A stretch of 64,000 bases of DNA from Pagrus major (GCF_040436345.1 NC_133219.1:22285458-22349457), one strand, 5' to 3'. Shown: positions 25,711 to 40,442, counted from the stretch's first letter. Translations and numbers: made by a program. Notes: generated by a model from the sequence alone, not told the origin.

Positions 25711-28700
25711 CTGACCTTATTTTGAACTAGCTGAGCCTGAGGCTGGCAGAGGCTGCCCAACCCTTTTCAGGCTTGATCCAGGAGCCAATAAGGCATAGAA
25801 ACACACAAAAAAAGGCTTCAGTTTGCAGGGTGTGTACCAGCTGAGACTTGAGAATTTAAGAGCGCCATTATCGCAGAGCATTGTAATGGTTTTAATAAAC
25901 TCCACCTGCCCTATTAGACAAAGTTCCAATATTCACCTATCATCTACCTGTACAATCTGTTAACACCTACAGCAAAACAGCAACCATTCTTTGTGTTACT
26001 CCCTGTTTGGAAATCTACATTTTCTGTGGAACAATTTCCAGACTTAAAGGATAAAAACACATTTTATCTCATCTACATAAAACCATTAACCCCCCTCCAA
26101 GCTTTAGCTAAATGCTATCACTACATTCAAAAAGTCATTACCCTCAAATTTCTTCTCACATTTCCTTGAGTTAAAGCAGCTGACAATCGAGCATAAAGAT
26201 GTTACACATCATTGGCAAGCCATGTGCAATCTCGATGCAACATCTGCAGCTTCTCTGGAAGTGGAGCAGCAAGCAATCATTCACTGAGGGAGAGCGAAAG
26301 TAGAAATGGTGAGATGACAGACAAAGGGAATGAGAAATGCCTGACAAGAAGGAAGCAGCTAGACAGAGACAGAGCAAAGAGGAGAGGAGAGAGGGTGAGG
26401 GGAACACAGAGAGCCCAGCCAAAGACCTTGAGGAAGATATAAATATAGGAGGAGCAGGTAGCACTCCCAGGTGTCAGAGCCAACTCAGAGTGCTCATGGC
26501 TACAGTGCATAACCCGGCAGTTGAGTCAGCTCATAGCCTTAAATTTAAGCTGCACAAATGGCCAAAGAAATCCTTTTGAGCCACCACAACCCACTTCTAA
26601 TTGGTTATTTCTTGAAAAGGGTCCAGTGGACAAATAGCTCCTGCTGCCAAAAAAAATACAAATAGCAAGGCTGGACTGTAGCATGCATATTATTGTTTTT
26701 AGTACAATAATCAGACTGAAGATTAGCTGTAATTAAAAGGCCCAAAAATTACTTTTGGTTGGGAAGAAACCCACACATATAACTACTGAATTAATATTGT
26801 TTTACTCAGTCACATTTTTTGTTTGTTTAATTGTGATGAAAGGAGGAGGAAATCCATTGTGATTATGTGAAACAAATGAGGAAATAGGTGTAAAACAATG
26901 ATGGGTGTGCTTGGGAGAGGAAATCAAATGGGATCAGTAAAGTTGTGAACATGACCAAGACAAAATAATCAAAATAGCAATAGCATCAGTCATGATTGCA
27001 GAAACATTCAAATGCAATCAGACCATAACCAAACCTGGGAAATGACTGTCCAATAGAAACAAGCTTAGGACAACAATAGGAAAATGAGATGGGATGGGAA
27101 AGGTGGAACTTCTATGTATTAGCTGCTGGAATCCACAACAGAAAATAATTGAAAATGCTATACTCGCAATTCAACTGTGCAGTTCAGAGGCATCCAAACC
27201 TCAGGAACAGCATCAAGAAACACTACCGCTCATCATGTGAGGACTGAGGTCAATGGGTTCAGTCTGGGTGTTAATTTAGGCCGAAGAAGACTGTGGTCAA
27301 AAGGTCAGAGGCCAATGGTCTTGGGTCAGATGACTTCGAGCACACCAGGAGACCTAGAGGCATTTAATTTCACCATTATCAGAGAGGCGGCGTTAGGAGG
27401 TGGTGGTAAAAGGCTAAGGCAAAAGCAAACAAGGTGTCATTGATCTACATGTAGCAAATAAATTACACACACACTTGGATAGTTCCACTGAGGGGGCCAT
27501 AAAGAACTTGTTAGACTGAGTTACTTATGAGTCATTGTGGCAACTGGAGCATCAGTACTTTAAGCAAAAACATCTGCAGAACAGACAAAAGTACACTTAA
27601 GATCCTGTGCATTTTGAAAAGCTGCTCACAGGTGGAATGGAACACATTAACACACACAAAATGTACACAGACTTGTCTTTAGGTGCCATGCTGACGGCTC
27701 TGACCGCAAAACCAGCTCTTGGTGAAATATATAGGCTTGAAAGAGGCAGAGTTCATAGCCAGAAAATACCCTGACATTTGGCCTGTGCACATTCATCACA
27801 ACACCCAGATACCTCGTGCATGTGTGCACACACACACATGCAAGGCAACATCACTTTATGTCTTTCTGCAATTAAAAAGACAGAACGAAGACGAAGTACG
27901 ACAAGCTACTACATTTACTTGTATTTGTTTACAGTCTTCACCACAAGTGCAACAAACACAGTCACTGCATAGTTCAGATTTTTTTTATGGCATGCCTTTT
28001 TGACAATCACTGCACTCCACCTTTGAGAAACTGTTTATGGGAGAGAAACAGCTGCTCGGTTTACAGCTGACTGAACTTACAAGAAACTTGCCTACTTCCT
28101 CACTAGTTTAGAGATGTTATATTATACTTTATACTGATATGTAGGACTGTAGATCCATGACATTCAAAAGCCAAAAGAGTCTGTGGGAAATTTCCCTCAT
28201 TTTCAAAATAGGTTTTTCCTCCCCTTGATCAGGATCCTAAACTGCCAGGCTGGATTATTTCTTCAGGACTACTTAATAAACCATGGACACTAATATTGCG
28301 TTTCTCCTTTAATTTCCTCCACACTATTAATTTGAATTAATTAGTCTAACACAGGACAATATTTGCATCAAAAACTTCAACCTCGACAACTGATGGCAAA
28401 CTTCTGACAGTCTCTATTCTCCCGGCAGTCCCCTTTAACATTAAAATGAGTCTAGTGATAGAGGCAGTCATAGCCTTCAGAGTCACCAATGCAATGCCAG
28501 AGTAATCAAAAAGCAAGGTTTTAGCCTGCGCTCATGTTTGTACTTTCCATCACACAAAACAAAATACCCATTCATTAAGAAAGGCATCATTCTATTGAAT
28601 GTCCTTCTTAGGAATGCTTGAAACAGTGCTAGCTAATGACAAAGTCCCATAATAACCAAACTGTTAAAAATGTGTTGCAACATATTTTGTGAGAGTCAGC

Positions 28701-29421
28701 CTTTGGCATCTGGATAGGGTTAATTCTTCACCTAGACTGTCTGAAATGACTTGTTATCAATCACATACTGTGAGCTATCATCTTGAATGAGTCTTCTGTG
28801 GAAATTCTTGTCCCTAGCTGCTCAGCTGCACAATGTCGTCAGTACACTCAGCCTGTAACAGAGGTGTGATAGCATCAGCATGAAGTTAGCAGCCTCCCAA
28901 ATGCCCCGATTGTCTCATCAACTTTTAGCAGAGCCCCACCCGAGCTACTCCCAGGCTTGTACAGGGCCTGGAGGCTGATAAACACTCAGACGCACTTATG
29001 CACACATTCTTCAACACAAAAAGTTGCTAAGCGCTCCTGCAAACAATCACCTGTTGATTGGATTACAGGAGGCATCTAGAGTTTGGAAATCTGATGTCGC
29101 TGTGCACGAGGGGATGGAATGACAGTCGAGCATGTGTGTTTGTATGTGTCTGTATGTGTGTGTTTCAGTATCAGACAAAGACAGAAGACAGGAAGCGGCA
29201 AAGAAAGACAGAACGTGACAGAAGGAGACAGGTTGTGTTCACTGAAACTGACTGAAACCTCTAAGCGAGACAATGTAACACCAGACACACACACACAGTA
29301 CTCAAGCTGGTGAGTCATGGCAGTATAAACTAAGCTGGTCCAGTGACATAGTTGCTGAGAATGCTGTTTGACACGGGGTCCCTTTCTGTCTCCCCCCTCC
29401 CTCCCTCAGTCCGTCTGTGTG

Positions 29422-29422
29422 T

Positions 29423-29455
<33 letters not shown>

Positions 29456-29465
29456 TGTCTGTCTC
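29422..29465. repeat. Tetranucleotide repeat (TGCC)n / (TGTC)n
   Basis: About seven TGCC units grade into TGTC units. A simple repeat. Confidence 0.85.
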
Positions 29466-29579
29466 TCTGTCTGCCTTTCATGTGGCCATTTTAGGAGACG
29501 TTGAGTCACCCGAGTGCTGCTGACAATATGACAGGAGCAACATTAGTACACTTGACAGCAGGAGAACTTGTGACACTCA

Positions 29580-30235
29580 CCCTCTCAGAAAGATGTGGTT
29601 TATCTCGCTGTCTCACTCTCTGCCTCTCTCCTTCCTTCCTCTATTTCGTCTGGTGGCTGGATGATGGCTGATTCTGCTGCCTTGTCTCACTGTCCTCCTC
29701 TGTGTTTCTATTTCCACCGGGTTAAGCTGCCTTCTCTCTCTCTCCCTCTGTCTGTCTCTCTCTGCGTCGGCTCTCTGGTTTGTTGTCTCTCTGTGCTTCC
29801 TTCCTCCTGAAAAAGTGGTGTTGAGAAGACAGTCAAGTTGTTTGGCCTGCCTTTGCTTGTTTTGTCAGGGGGCCTGCTAGCCTGCTCTCTCTCTTTCTCT
29901 CTGTATCTTGTTTTCTTCCTGTCTACCTCTCTCCACCCTCACACATGCACAAATCAAAAACCCATCAACAACTTCACCCCCACCCATCTCCCTTTTTCCC
30001 TCCCTCTCCTTGTCTCTCTCTCAAGCTCCCCCCCTGCCCTCTTTCTTCCTTTCTCTCATTCGCGCCCCTCCAAAATATCTTGAATACAAAAGCCACTCCC
30101 CTTTTCCTCTTGTCCCATTCCTCCTCTTCCTCACCCTCTTCTCTCCTCCTTTCAACCCTTTCTAGCTATCCTACCCTCAACCTCTCTCTTGCGCTCTCTC
30201 TGTTTTCTTTCTGTCGGTTTCCTCTCAGCTGATAG
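29580..30235. repeat. Pyrimidine-rich low-complexity tract
   Basis: About 650 bp strongly biased to C and T on the plus strand, with many CTCTCT and TCCCTCC runs. The overlapping open frames here (Ser/Leu/Pro-rich) are products of composition, not genes. Polypurine-polypyrimidine DNA of this kind can adopt triplex (H-DNA) structure. Confidence 0.7.
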
Positions 30236-30249
30236 AGCAAGGCATGCTT

Positions 30250-30440
30250 TGCTCACTCAGCAGTGAAGGCATACAGGGGAAGGGGGGTGGTGCTGCTGCA
30301 AGCTGATTGGCTAGAGAAAAGGGGGGTCAGCTGTAGTAGCTCAGGTCCTGATTGGTCATGGGAGGGAGTTAAAGGGAGGAGGAGGTGTGGGGAGCCCAAA
30401 CTCCACCCACCTGCTCCTGCTTGGCCTGTTCTGCAGAAGT
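30250..30440 (-). promoter_or_regulatory. Promoter-like segment with two CCAAT boxes
   Basis: GC-richer than its surroundings. On the minus strand it carries CCAATCAG twice, about 45 bp apart (plus-strand CTGATTGG near 30302 and 30348). It could be an alternative promoter of atosb, which is read in that direction. No TATA box is seen. Confidence 0.3.
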
Positions 30441-30716
30441 TCGACCATGGAGAACTTTCCCCAAACACTGTGTGAGTGGGTGTGTGTGTGTGTTAAATGT
30501 GTGTCCTTGACAGCTTTAAGCATGTTGTGTGCACAGTTTTTCACTTGTGTAATCTCTTCCCACAGCTTGCCAGCCACATGTATGTCTGTGTGTGAGTTAG
30601 TTAAAGAACATCAGTTAATAAAAGAGTTTATTCCTCAGAGAGTACAGATGCAAACACAGATGCAATCAGCCCTCCCCCTTCCTTTGCTGTCGTCCCTCTC
30701 ACACTCACAAAGGCGC

Positions 30717-30742
30717 TGTGTGTGTGTGTGTGTGTGTGTGTA
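30717..30742. repeat. (GT)n microsatellite
   Basis: About 12 GT units. Confidence 0.85.
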
Positions 30743-31028
30743 GTATGAACTGTACACAGCGACATATAGCCGACACAAGCTCACGAAGGCAGAGGGCTTA
30801 TCTGCTGCTGGAGTGTAGATGTAAGTGAAAAAGTTTATCAGCTGAGTACCAGGAGCTGCCCTCAGCTGTGTGCATGTGTGTGCGTGTGTTTTGCCATCTG
30901 TGAGCTAATAAGGAACAGCATGTTGACTAGGCAGGAACCATTTCGAACAGAGTGGTGTGGTTAAAGTATGCACACTGTGAGCAAGTGCATCACACACTAG
31001 CGTTTATGCACTCTCACCTCTCTCACAC

Positions 31029-31168
<140 letters not shown>

Positions 31169-32694
31169 CGGGTGGAGAGTATACAAGTTGAAAGCACTCT
31201 AAAAACATATTTGAAGCTGTCAAGAACACATATTTAGCGCACGACAGACAAACACACTGACCACGTTACACTTGATCCTTTTTTAAGAAAGCAGGGTTGT
31301 CTTGTTATCAGATGCATGCAGGTTGAGACATGCGAGACAAACCTATTGATAGTTCTCTGTCTCTCTCCTCGTCTACATTATCTCCACAGTTTCCATCTGT
31401 ATGTTTCAACCCGTGTCCGTTTCAAAATCAAGGTGGACATTTTTACACCTGCTAGTTGCTGCTGCTGCTTTGATATGCTATCTCTGTTAGATGAAAGTAT
31501 AATAGGCGTCGTATGTTGTATGGTTTGTAAAGCTCTCCAAGTTCATTGCATGATTAAGGTTTTTTTAAATGAAAATGACTAATAGTAAAGTTATTGTAAT
31601 ACTCATGACCAATTACCTCGCTATGTCACAATCACGTTTCTCGTGATAACAAGAAATGTATCCACCTGAAAAACACATTTTTTCTCAACTGCATTTAAAA
31701 TTATAGTAACATATTTATAGGGAGGATGTGGTTACCCACAGCCACCAGACGAAATGCTGGTAAATACTCCAAATTTGAACTCTACCAGCCTAAACATTTA
31801 ATTTATTACAAATTAGTTTTTTATGCAATATGACGCACATCCTTTTATGTGAGACTGCACTTTATTATCACTCATTGCACTTTATCTAACGAGCAAAACT
31901 AGAACGTTATCACCAGTTTTGTGTTACACTGTTTGATAATAATGTATTTTACTGCCTTTTGAGCCTGTTTTTGTTCGCCTGTACAATGAATATTGTTGTT
32001 CTACTTTGAACCTATTGCTTTTAAGCAGTCACTGCCATTGATGGACAAATAGGTCCAAGTTTAACTTCCAGTTGCTTGTTTTATATAGTGATCAGTCCAA
32101 AACCCTAAAGTATTCAATTTACTGTATTATAAAGACAAATAAAAACATCAAATACTAACATTAAGGAGAGTTTTTGTTTGAAAATTGCATCAAATTATCA
32201 AAACACTGTAGTTACTAATTAATTTTCTGCTAATTGACACATTGATTAATTGTCTGAGCTATACATGTATATACTCATAGATGAATGCAGTGTGTATAAA
32301 TATGTGTGGAAGTATGTCACAGTTGTTTTGGTGCGTGTGAGTGGTAAAAGTAAGCAGAGATGAGGTTTGAAAAACAAGACAGGGCTTCTGCTACATACCT
32401 CCAAATATAGAGATGTGGGGATATGGAAGAGAGGGGAGGGAGGAGGTAGAAGACTGACAGCAAGATGGACCGAGGAAGATAAACTGACAGACAGATACAC
32501 ATCCAGACTGCAACCAGGCAGTTTCCTGTCATTAAACAGGCTCAGCTGCTGCTTTCAACAGCAAAGCCTGTAAAAACTGTATTAATGTGGACTTTCTGCT
32601 CACAAGCAGCAACGTTACTTAGGATCTCGTGTTTCAGAGCTAACAAACACACACATTCACACACTTCTGTCCCTTTAAGAGCCCATGTTGCCTT

Positions 32695-32704
32695 CCATAT
32701 TTGG
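32695..32704. promoter_or_regulatory. Perfect CArG box (candidate SRF site)
   Basis: CCATATTTGG matches the serum response factor consensus CC(A/T)6GG exactly. It sits in the presumed long intron, flanked by GC-richer sequence. One 10-bp match can occur by chance. Confidence 0.3.
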
Positions 32705-34945
32705 CAATAGAGGGTGTGTCTTCACTGAGAAGACCCTCCTCCACTCAAGGGCACTCTGAGTGCAGCTGAGGAGAAAGAAGCATTGAAAACACACTAACAT
32801 TCCATCAAACACACATACTGATGCAATCCTGACTTTAAAGCATGGCAGTTTTGTTTGGATGTCTATATGACGAAGGTGGGGTTGGACTTTCAGCCACGGC
32901 GGCTACAAAGACTGCCTTTACGCACACAGATACACGCACACCTTGTTTTTGTAGGCCTCTCAAAGTGACACCAGCTGTGTGATTTACCCATCAGCACCCA
33001 ACAGTCACAGGATTCAAAACATAAAGAGCTTCGATTTGACTACCAGCCCCATACCTCAGTGAGGAAAATCGGTTAGTCACAGTTTTAAATGACCAGTGTT
33101 AAATATCAAAAACAAGGTCCAGTTCACCCTCCTCTATGAGGAGGGAGAGAACAAAAGGAGGAGAGGAAGAGGGGAGGTGGAGGAAGGGTGGGAAAGGAAA
33201 GTCTACACACACTTGTGTCTGTGTGTGTGAAGGGAGGGGGTGTCCGTGTAATACTGAACATGTTTAAAGAGGTATGGGCCCATGCTTGTGTTGGTTTCTT
33301 TTGGCATGTACCAGAGTGTGTTAGTAGGACGAACATGGAGATGAATGTACAGTATGTGGATCTCTCTGACACATGTGTGATGAGAGCATGGACATCAAGA
33401 CAGCTCCAGTGTGCAGAAGAAAATTATTTATCCTTGAAAATATTTACAAGGAAATAACAAGCAGCAATGTGTCGACTTGCTGATTCTGATTCATTGATTT
33501 TTTTCTGATGCAACGTGTTTGGTTTTAATGTAACATTTCTGTGAAGAAGTGCGCGGTAATAGGGTGGAAATATTGTAGGAAGGCTGAAGTTTACAGTAAC
33601 AACCATCAGCATTTCAAATTAACTTTGACCTGTCAGGCATATTTTAAGTCGTATGTAGGTCTTAAATATAACACGCTTCCCATTTCAGAGCTACACCACT
33701 GACAAGAATAAAGTTAAAAGTGCTAATTTAAAACTGGATTTCCCACTTCTACAGCACATGGTTTTTGTCTTAGTCCTCATTTTCTATTTTCAGCAGCCTC
33801 ACTTATTACGTGTCGCCACATGGCAATAACATTAACTGCTTTCTATCTTCAACATTTCAGCCCTAATTCTCAGCCAGGCCAGAGTGTCTTGTAAATCCCA
33901 CTTTCTTTCTCAGGATTTTACAATAGAACAAGACCTCTGAATAAGATGCTCAACTGCCAGTTTGACTGCTATAACCCCACCCCCAAACAATCCCACAACC
34001 AAAACTAATCAGATAACAAGTTCCTACAGGTTGTTTCCCAACCAAGAGTGGTTTCTTCATATTTACATATCTAAAGCACTGTAACAATCCGGTGAGACTA
34101 ACTCTCTGGAAGGGCATGTTTGACCAGCTGTGTGTTGACAAATGGGATCGCAAGCATTGGGAGGTATAAGCATTTAACTGTGTGTGCAAATGTGTGTGTA
34201 CTTTGCCCTCTTTGTCATTTAAGCAAATTAGCTAGATATATTTGACAAATAAAACCTTGATTGTTATTGCTTTATTTGAATTCTATATGTCTATGCTCAA
34301 TTTACTATCTAGTGGCTATAAGTGTCAGTTGATATAATTGTGACTCTCAATATGATCAAGAGGATTACATTTAGGATTGGGGTTAGGTGTAAACTGGGCA
34401 TATGGAGTAAATAGACTTTGCTGAACACAGACTTTGTGTTAATCCATTTTAAAAGCCACACTGTCCAAATAAAGCATTCCGGAAATAGCTTCTGCTTGTT
34501 TTTCCATTACCAGATATGTCTCTCCATCCATTTCATTTTGGCAATCACTCCCACCATTCATTTAATGATGCAATATGCAGCAGCACTGTAAGTGTGCAAA
34601 CTTTTCTTTTGTGTATCCTGTTGTAATCAGCTGTTGTAAAGTTTGGTGTAATAAATCAAAGATGGGAATAACAAGGATGAAATGGAAAAATAGAGTAATG
34701 GGTGATATGAACAGGGAGAACAGAGAGAGACAGGGTGTAATGGGAAGAACTGCAGAGATGGGGAGGAGTGTGGCACCCTGTCTTGGTGACAGGTCGGGCC
34801 AGCTCAGAGGATGGAATGTTCCAGAGAAATATGCTGCCTATTCATGGAGGACAGGAAATAAAGCTCTCTCTCTCTCTCTACCTCTCCTCCCTTCCCTCTC
34901 AGTCTTCACTCCTTCACCTTGAATTCAGCTGCCTGTCTTTTTACC

Positions 34946-34948
<3 letters not shown>

Positions 34949-34989
<41 letters not shown>
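34949..34989. repeat. (CT)n microsatellite
   Basis: About 20 CT units. Confidence 0.9.
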
Positions 34990-34991
<2 letters not shown>

Positions 34992-36224
34992 CATTTTTTT
35001 CCCTGTCCATCTTCCTTCAGTTTAAATTAATTCCTCTTCTCTCTTTCTCTTTCATGCTTGGGGTACTCGCACAGCATGGTGGTGTTGCACCACTCAAGAC
35101 TGGTAGTATAGTTCAGCCTGCCATCTGGGCAGTGTAATGAAAAGAAGAAAAAAAACCCTTTCTTTCCTGTGTACCTCCCTAATGCCTAACCAGGGCATAC
35201 TGTCACTATCTAACCAGCCAACCTGGCTAATGATTGGTGGATGGTGGAGAAGATTATGATGGCAGTTTATAGCCACATTTGTAGGCAGATAAGGCGGAAC
35301 ATGAGGGAACGAAGCACAACTTTACAATGACCCTAAGGACAAGTGTTAAACTAAAACACCAGTGAAGCTCGCACACATGCGTGTTCATGAACAAATGCAT
35401 ATATAGAGAGCAGCTCATCCATTTGAGTATGTGGGGTGGGGGGTGACGGGCATTACAGGGTGAAGGGCAGAGAGAGGTCTGGCTAGGGTTAATCCTGAGA
35501 TCAGTCCAACACAAACACACACACACTTGTAGTCGTTAAGCAGCAGTTAATAATGAGAAGCTTTGGTACCACAAGAGTTGCTACGCTGTGTTTGAATTGC
35601 ACACACTATATTTGCAGCAAATAATGTGAATCAGAGTCCAAATAGGTAATTAGACAAAACACAGAGAACCTCAAGAGGTTGGACACAAGTCTAATGTTTT
35701 CTGTCATTTCTTGGCATGGAAGCTGCTAGTATATCAAATTAGGCTACATGCAAAAACATCTTAGTTTAATGCTTTTAAATGTTGCCCATAAAATAACATT
35801 CTATAGGCTATAACTAACTCATCTTTGTCATCTAAAATGAACCAAAATGCACAACAAGGGGCCATGGAGAACCTGGGAAAAGACTGTGCCATAGCTACTG
35901 TGCTACAGGCACGCTAGCAGCTCAGTGAGGCTAAATACTATCTTCAACATGCTAATTGAGCTGGGTAAGTTCAGAAAATGACATCACTTTAATGGAAGAG
36001 ACAGCACTGATGCCATATCACTAGATAAAGTTATCCACAATCTAAGAATATAAAGTCTCATATCATTCTACATACTATATATTATACATGTAATATCAAT
36101 TTAATACCCAGCCAACATGCTACTGTTTTGCATATATAATGTTTTCTATTCCCCAGCTTAGTTTAGCTTATCATTATTAAGTACAGCTTAATAGTAAGTG
36201 CAGTTGAGGCTGATGGGGGCGTGA

Positions 36225-36440
36225 TTACATTTGCAGGTATTTGGTTTTAAACCAAAGTATTGGGCAAATGAATATGTTGACCCAATGATTGTATTATGGG
36301 ATCACCAAAGCATTTTTTACTATTCTGAGGGGCACTTAATTTTGGTGCCAAATTTCATGAAAATCCATCCAATAGTTGATGAGACATTTCACTCTAAACC
36401 ACAAATAAGAATCGCTTTGGGTGCTACGAGAAAAATCAAC
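36225..36440. repeat. Relic of a dispersed fish repeat
   Basis: The block GGGATCACCAAAG followed by AATTTCATGAAAATCCATCC and AATAGTTGATGAGACATTTC is a signature I recognise from a repeat seen often in fish introns. Weaker relics of the same block occur near 8390-8600 (naaladl1 intron) and 47560-47625 (cenatac intron). I cannot name its class with confidence. Confidence 0.5.
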
Positions 36441-38044
36441 TATAGAATATGCACACCCACACACATGTACAGCCCTGTTCTCCTTAAAGGTGCTTCTGTA
36501 CACAACAACTATCAAGCTCTTTTGGAGGACTTGCAATGTTTTACTGAATTCAGGCGTGCAGGAAATACACACTTGTGTCCTTATATTTTCAGGAAAACAT
36601 GACTGGGTGTCAATTGATTGAACATCCTTCCAGTTCAGGTTTACACACTTCAAACAAATATGCAGGAAGCACCTTCTTGACATTTTGGATCACTACCTGA
36701 AGGTCATTATTGTGTTTTTTCTTTATCCAAACTTACAAATCCAGTATTTAAAATAATATTATTAATGAAATTCAAATAGTGGGTATCACAGTTCTCCAAA
36801 GGGAAACGTCTTTTCATCCTGTATAAAGGTCAACTTGAGTGACAAATGATGCATGCAAAGGCCCAGGCCTGACATACATGCTCCACAAGATAGAGAGATG
36901 GGACTGAGAGTAGCACAGAGAGATGGAGGGCTTTGATGCAACACGGGAGGATCGAGACAAATGACAACGTACGAGAGAGTAATGGACACAGGGAACAAGA
37001 CAAGGACGAAAGGGAGAGGGGCAGAGAGTGAACAGGTCTTAGCTTGATAAGCTCTGTGTTGACCTATATAATGCATAGAGATACATCTGCCTTCCAACAT
37101 CTACTCATTGATTCTGGGCTCTGTATGAAAGCCATATCAACAGCCTAAATGGCTCACAGGCGACATGCACAGAATTATATTTAGCCTGCATATGTGAATG
37201 CTAAATCATTCATTGTGATCAAGCATGAAACCCTCTTATGGAGCTCTGAGCACTGGATTTTGGGCATCTCAACACCCAAGAGGTTGTTGTTTATCCATAT
37301 GTGAATTGAATTATGAATATAAAATGCCCATAGCTTGTGTCCAAAATACACATATTGCACATTTTAAACAACACATATTAAACTTGTTTTTCTCCAGAGT
37401 GGTTTGTGCAAATAAAATCAAAACAACAAAGACTATCAATCAAGCATTGATGTAGCAAACAATAGCCACGTTCAACGGTGGTTTCTGAACGGAGCTGTTG
37501 TAAACTGTCTTGGTGCAATCTACCCACAATATAATCTTCCACTATCCACCTAGATATTTTAGTTCCATATTTATGGATTAGCATTGTCACTGTGGCACTG
37601 TCCCCAACTAAGACTGCAAGGAATTATTATTTTTTAGAGCTCAACTGATACCAGATTTTTGGGGCGATGACAATACCAAAATTAGGCAGTAAAAAACATC
37701 GGTATGTCAGCCAATATTCTTTATATTGTCTTCATGTGAAGAAAAAATATGAAGAAAAAGATTTCAGATCAGTGCTTATTGGACAGCATATAAGTTGGTC
37801 AGACTTTATGATTATTTTTGTCAATTAACCAGTCTTTTGTTTTCAGAATTACTGATTCATTGTTTAGTTTGTCAATTCACAGTAAATGCATTTTTGCTTG
37901 ATAAATGACTCAAATGAACAGTCATATGTAATGCTAGCCAAAACTCTGACATGCCCATCGTGTACAGAACTGGATATCAGAGCTCTTTGCCTCTCAGGTT
38001 GTAATGTCAATCCATGTTGATTTATTCAGCAGGTGGTACTGTAG

Positions 38045-38048
<4 letters not shown>

Positions 38049-38080
<32 letters not shown>
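38049..38080. repeat. (CT)n microsatellite
   Basis: About 16 CT units. Confidence 0.9.
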
Positions 38081-38082
<2 letters not shown>

Positions 38083-39355
38083 CTCTCTCTTGCTACTAAA
38101 TATGAAGCTAGCAATCAACCTAAACTAAGATGGAGCACTTGACAGGAGAGAGAATTCAAATGGTGCAATGCTTGCTTCCTGGTGTTAATGAAAGATGAGT
38201 GTGAATAAAGGAAGTGGAGGCAGTCGTACCTCTCTTTGGGATTTTTTTGCATTTTGTAGCCAGTTTTTAGCCATTAGCACATAGCGAATTCTCAATATGT
38301 ATACTTGTGTAGGTATTCTAGTGTTCCTCAAGTTATGAGCTTGTGGTGCTCCATTTCCTTTTTCATTCACGGTTTTCAATCCTACCACCTAACTCCACAA
38401 TCTAGAAAGCACTATCCACCCTTTGCAAGGTCAGTCAGAAGCAGCACACTGAAATTACATTTAATACCTGCTTAATTTGCCTGATTAAACATGGTGCAGC
38501 ATCATTTTGGGTTGTTTGAGCCACTAGACTTAGAAGTAATACACTGAAATCTAAACCTCCAAAGGTATCAAATAAAAAAAAAATACTGCGTAGGTGACTA
38601 GCTCATTATTTTGAATCTTCTTTCAATTATTGCATTGCTTTGTTGGGCCTAATTGTCAATTCACTTAAAACCTCTTTGCCTTTGAATTTTGTTATTCCAC
38701 GCATTCAGTTCTAATGGCCTTCACTGTCCTATAGGTTAACCTATTAACCACATTTGCTAGAAGACAGTTACAAACACATGGACACTTAAGGTTTTTAAGA
38801 GGACTAACTAGTTCTTCTTATCGACAGACTGTTAAGTGGACTGATCTTTATGGTTAGCCTAAAGCTAGGTTTAGTTTGTGTGTGTGCATGTGTCTCTGTG
38901 TGTATAAAGATCCAAGGCTACAGAATGAGGGTTTTAGCGTTCAAGTGGTACCAGTCAAAGCTGCACAGGTGCTATTTTAGGAATAAGATGTAAGAAAGAG
39001 AGAAAAAAATTGGAAACATTCACCCACACTTTGATTCATATCACAAATTTATCTCCTTATGACCACTCTTTGTAAAAGTGACAGCCATCAAAAAGTCTTC
39101 CTTCTGAAGGCTTTCTTTAGTCTTTAGAGTGAAGACATTTGGTCATCATTAAAGGTGAAAATACAAGCAAACACACACACAGTTACTGTTGCCCTCTGAC
39201 CTGTCCTCTTGTTAACTTTATCTTTCATCTCTACGTGCTTCCGTTCTGTCTCTGGGCTGAAAGAGGTATCTTCTAGCAAACAGCAGCACTCTGATTAGCT
39301 CTCTCTTACACTGATTATCAAACCCTAAGAGGGTCGACAGAAGATGTATGAAACA

Positions 39356-39538
39356 GGGTTGCAACTGATGAAATGTTTATATATTATATTATATTCTTGA
39401 ATAACTGATTAATTGTTTGATGATGAAATGTTGATCAGTATTTCCTAAAGCTCAGGATAATGTCCTCAAATGTCTTCTTTTCTCAACAACCCAATGACAA
39501 AGCAATTAATCGCTGTAGCTCGTGTATGCTGCAGCTCT
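39356..39538. repeat. Relic of a GTTGCAACT...GCAGCTCT short element
   Basis: It starts GGGTTGCAACTGATGAA, includes AATGTCCTCAAATGTCTTCT and ends CAATTAATCGCTGTAGC ... TGCAGCTCT. This is the recognisable outline of an abundant short inverted-repeat element of ray-finned fish. Fragments that look related lie at about 32100-32265 and 37800-37925. Confidence 0.55.
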
Positions 39539-40168
39539 AGAATGCAAGACTGACCTTTTAATAATTTAGACACTATAATGAAGGCTTTTAAATATTTCCT
39601 TCCTCATTTGATACTTTTTTTTTTAATTTAGGGTGCCTGGTTTGAATCTGATTTTTGAAGCACTCTTTTTTCCTGTTTTCCAAAAGCACTGTATACTGCC
39701 GTTAATCTTTGTGATAAAAGTTTTAATGTTACATTTTCAACCACAGGGCTTCAACAACAAATGGATCACGTAAAATAACAAAAAAAAAAGATCTTCATTG
39801 TGTCCCTTTTTTTTCATTTGGTACAACACATAAGGGGGCATATGAATAGGAAGTGTTTTAGAGGTATTTTTTCATTGGACGATCGTTATGGTTTTAGGGA
39901 AACTATGCACATTTTTATTATCTGAACACAAGGGAGACATTGTTCCTGTCACTCTACCAGTCAGCACCGGTTCTTGGTGATGCCTTAAGGTTCTTTATTA
40001 AAACCATGTATTCACAGTGACGTACACATGTGCGTACTACTACTTTTGTGTGGACCTTTCCTGCTCTTATCCTTAAATCTAACCCTTAACTACTAAATAG
40101 CTCTTAATATAAGAGAGGTAATTTGATCTCATAAGGATGCACGTACATTTTGTGGAGGCACAAACACA

Positions 40169-40169
<1 letters not shown>

Positions 40170-40215
<46 letters not shown>
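40170..40215. repeat. (CT)n(CA)n compound microsatellite
   Basis: About 12 CT units followed by about 11 CA units. Confidence 0.85.
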
Positions 40216-40367
40216 TAGAGATCAATATAGCCCCAAAGCAGCGTTGAGTACTGGATCTAACCCATATAATCATCTGTAATCTCGGACATCAAATCCTGCA
40301 GAGACACATTGGAGGGCTGACAACAAGCCTTCAACAGCTCAACACGTTTAATAGCCGACCCCACTTT

Positions 40368-40368
<1 letters not shown>

Positions 40369-40440
<72 letters not shown>
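40369..40440. repeat. (CA)36 microsatellite
   Basis: About 36 uninterrupted CA units. Confidence 0.9.

Positions 40441-40442
<2 letters not shown>

Noticed and set aside
29595-30232. Ser/Leu/Pro-rich open frames
   Set aside because: Products of a pyrimidine-rich tract, which rarely contains stop codons on that strand; no family resemblance or splice structure.
40369-40440. Regular repeats resembling a CRISPR array or satellite
   Set aside because: Dinucleotide microsatellite without unique spacers, in a vertebrate nuclear context.
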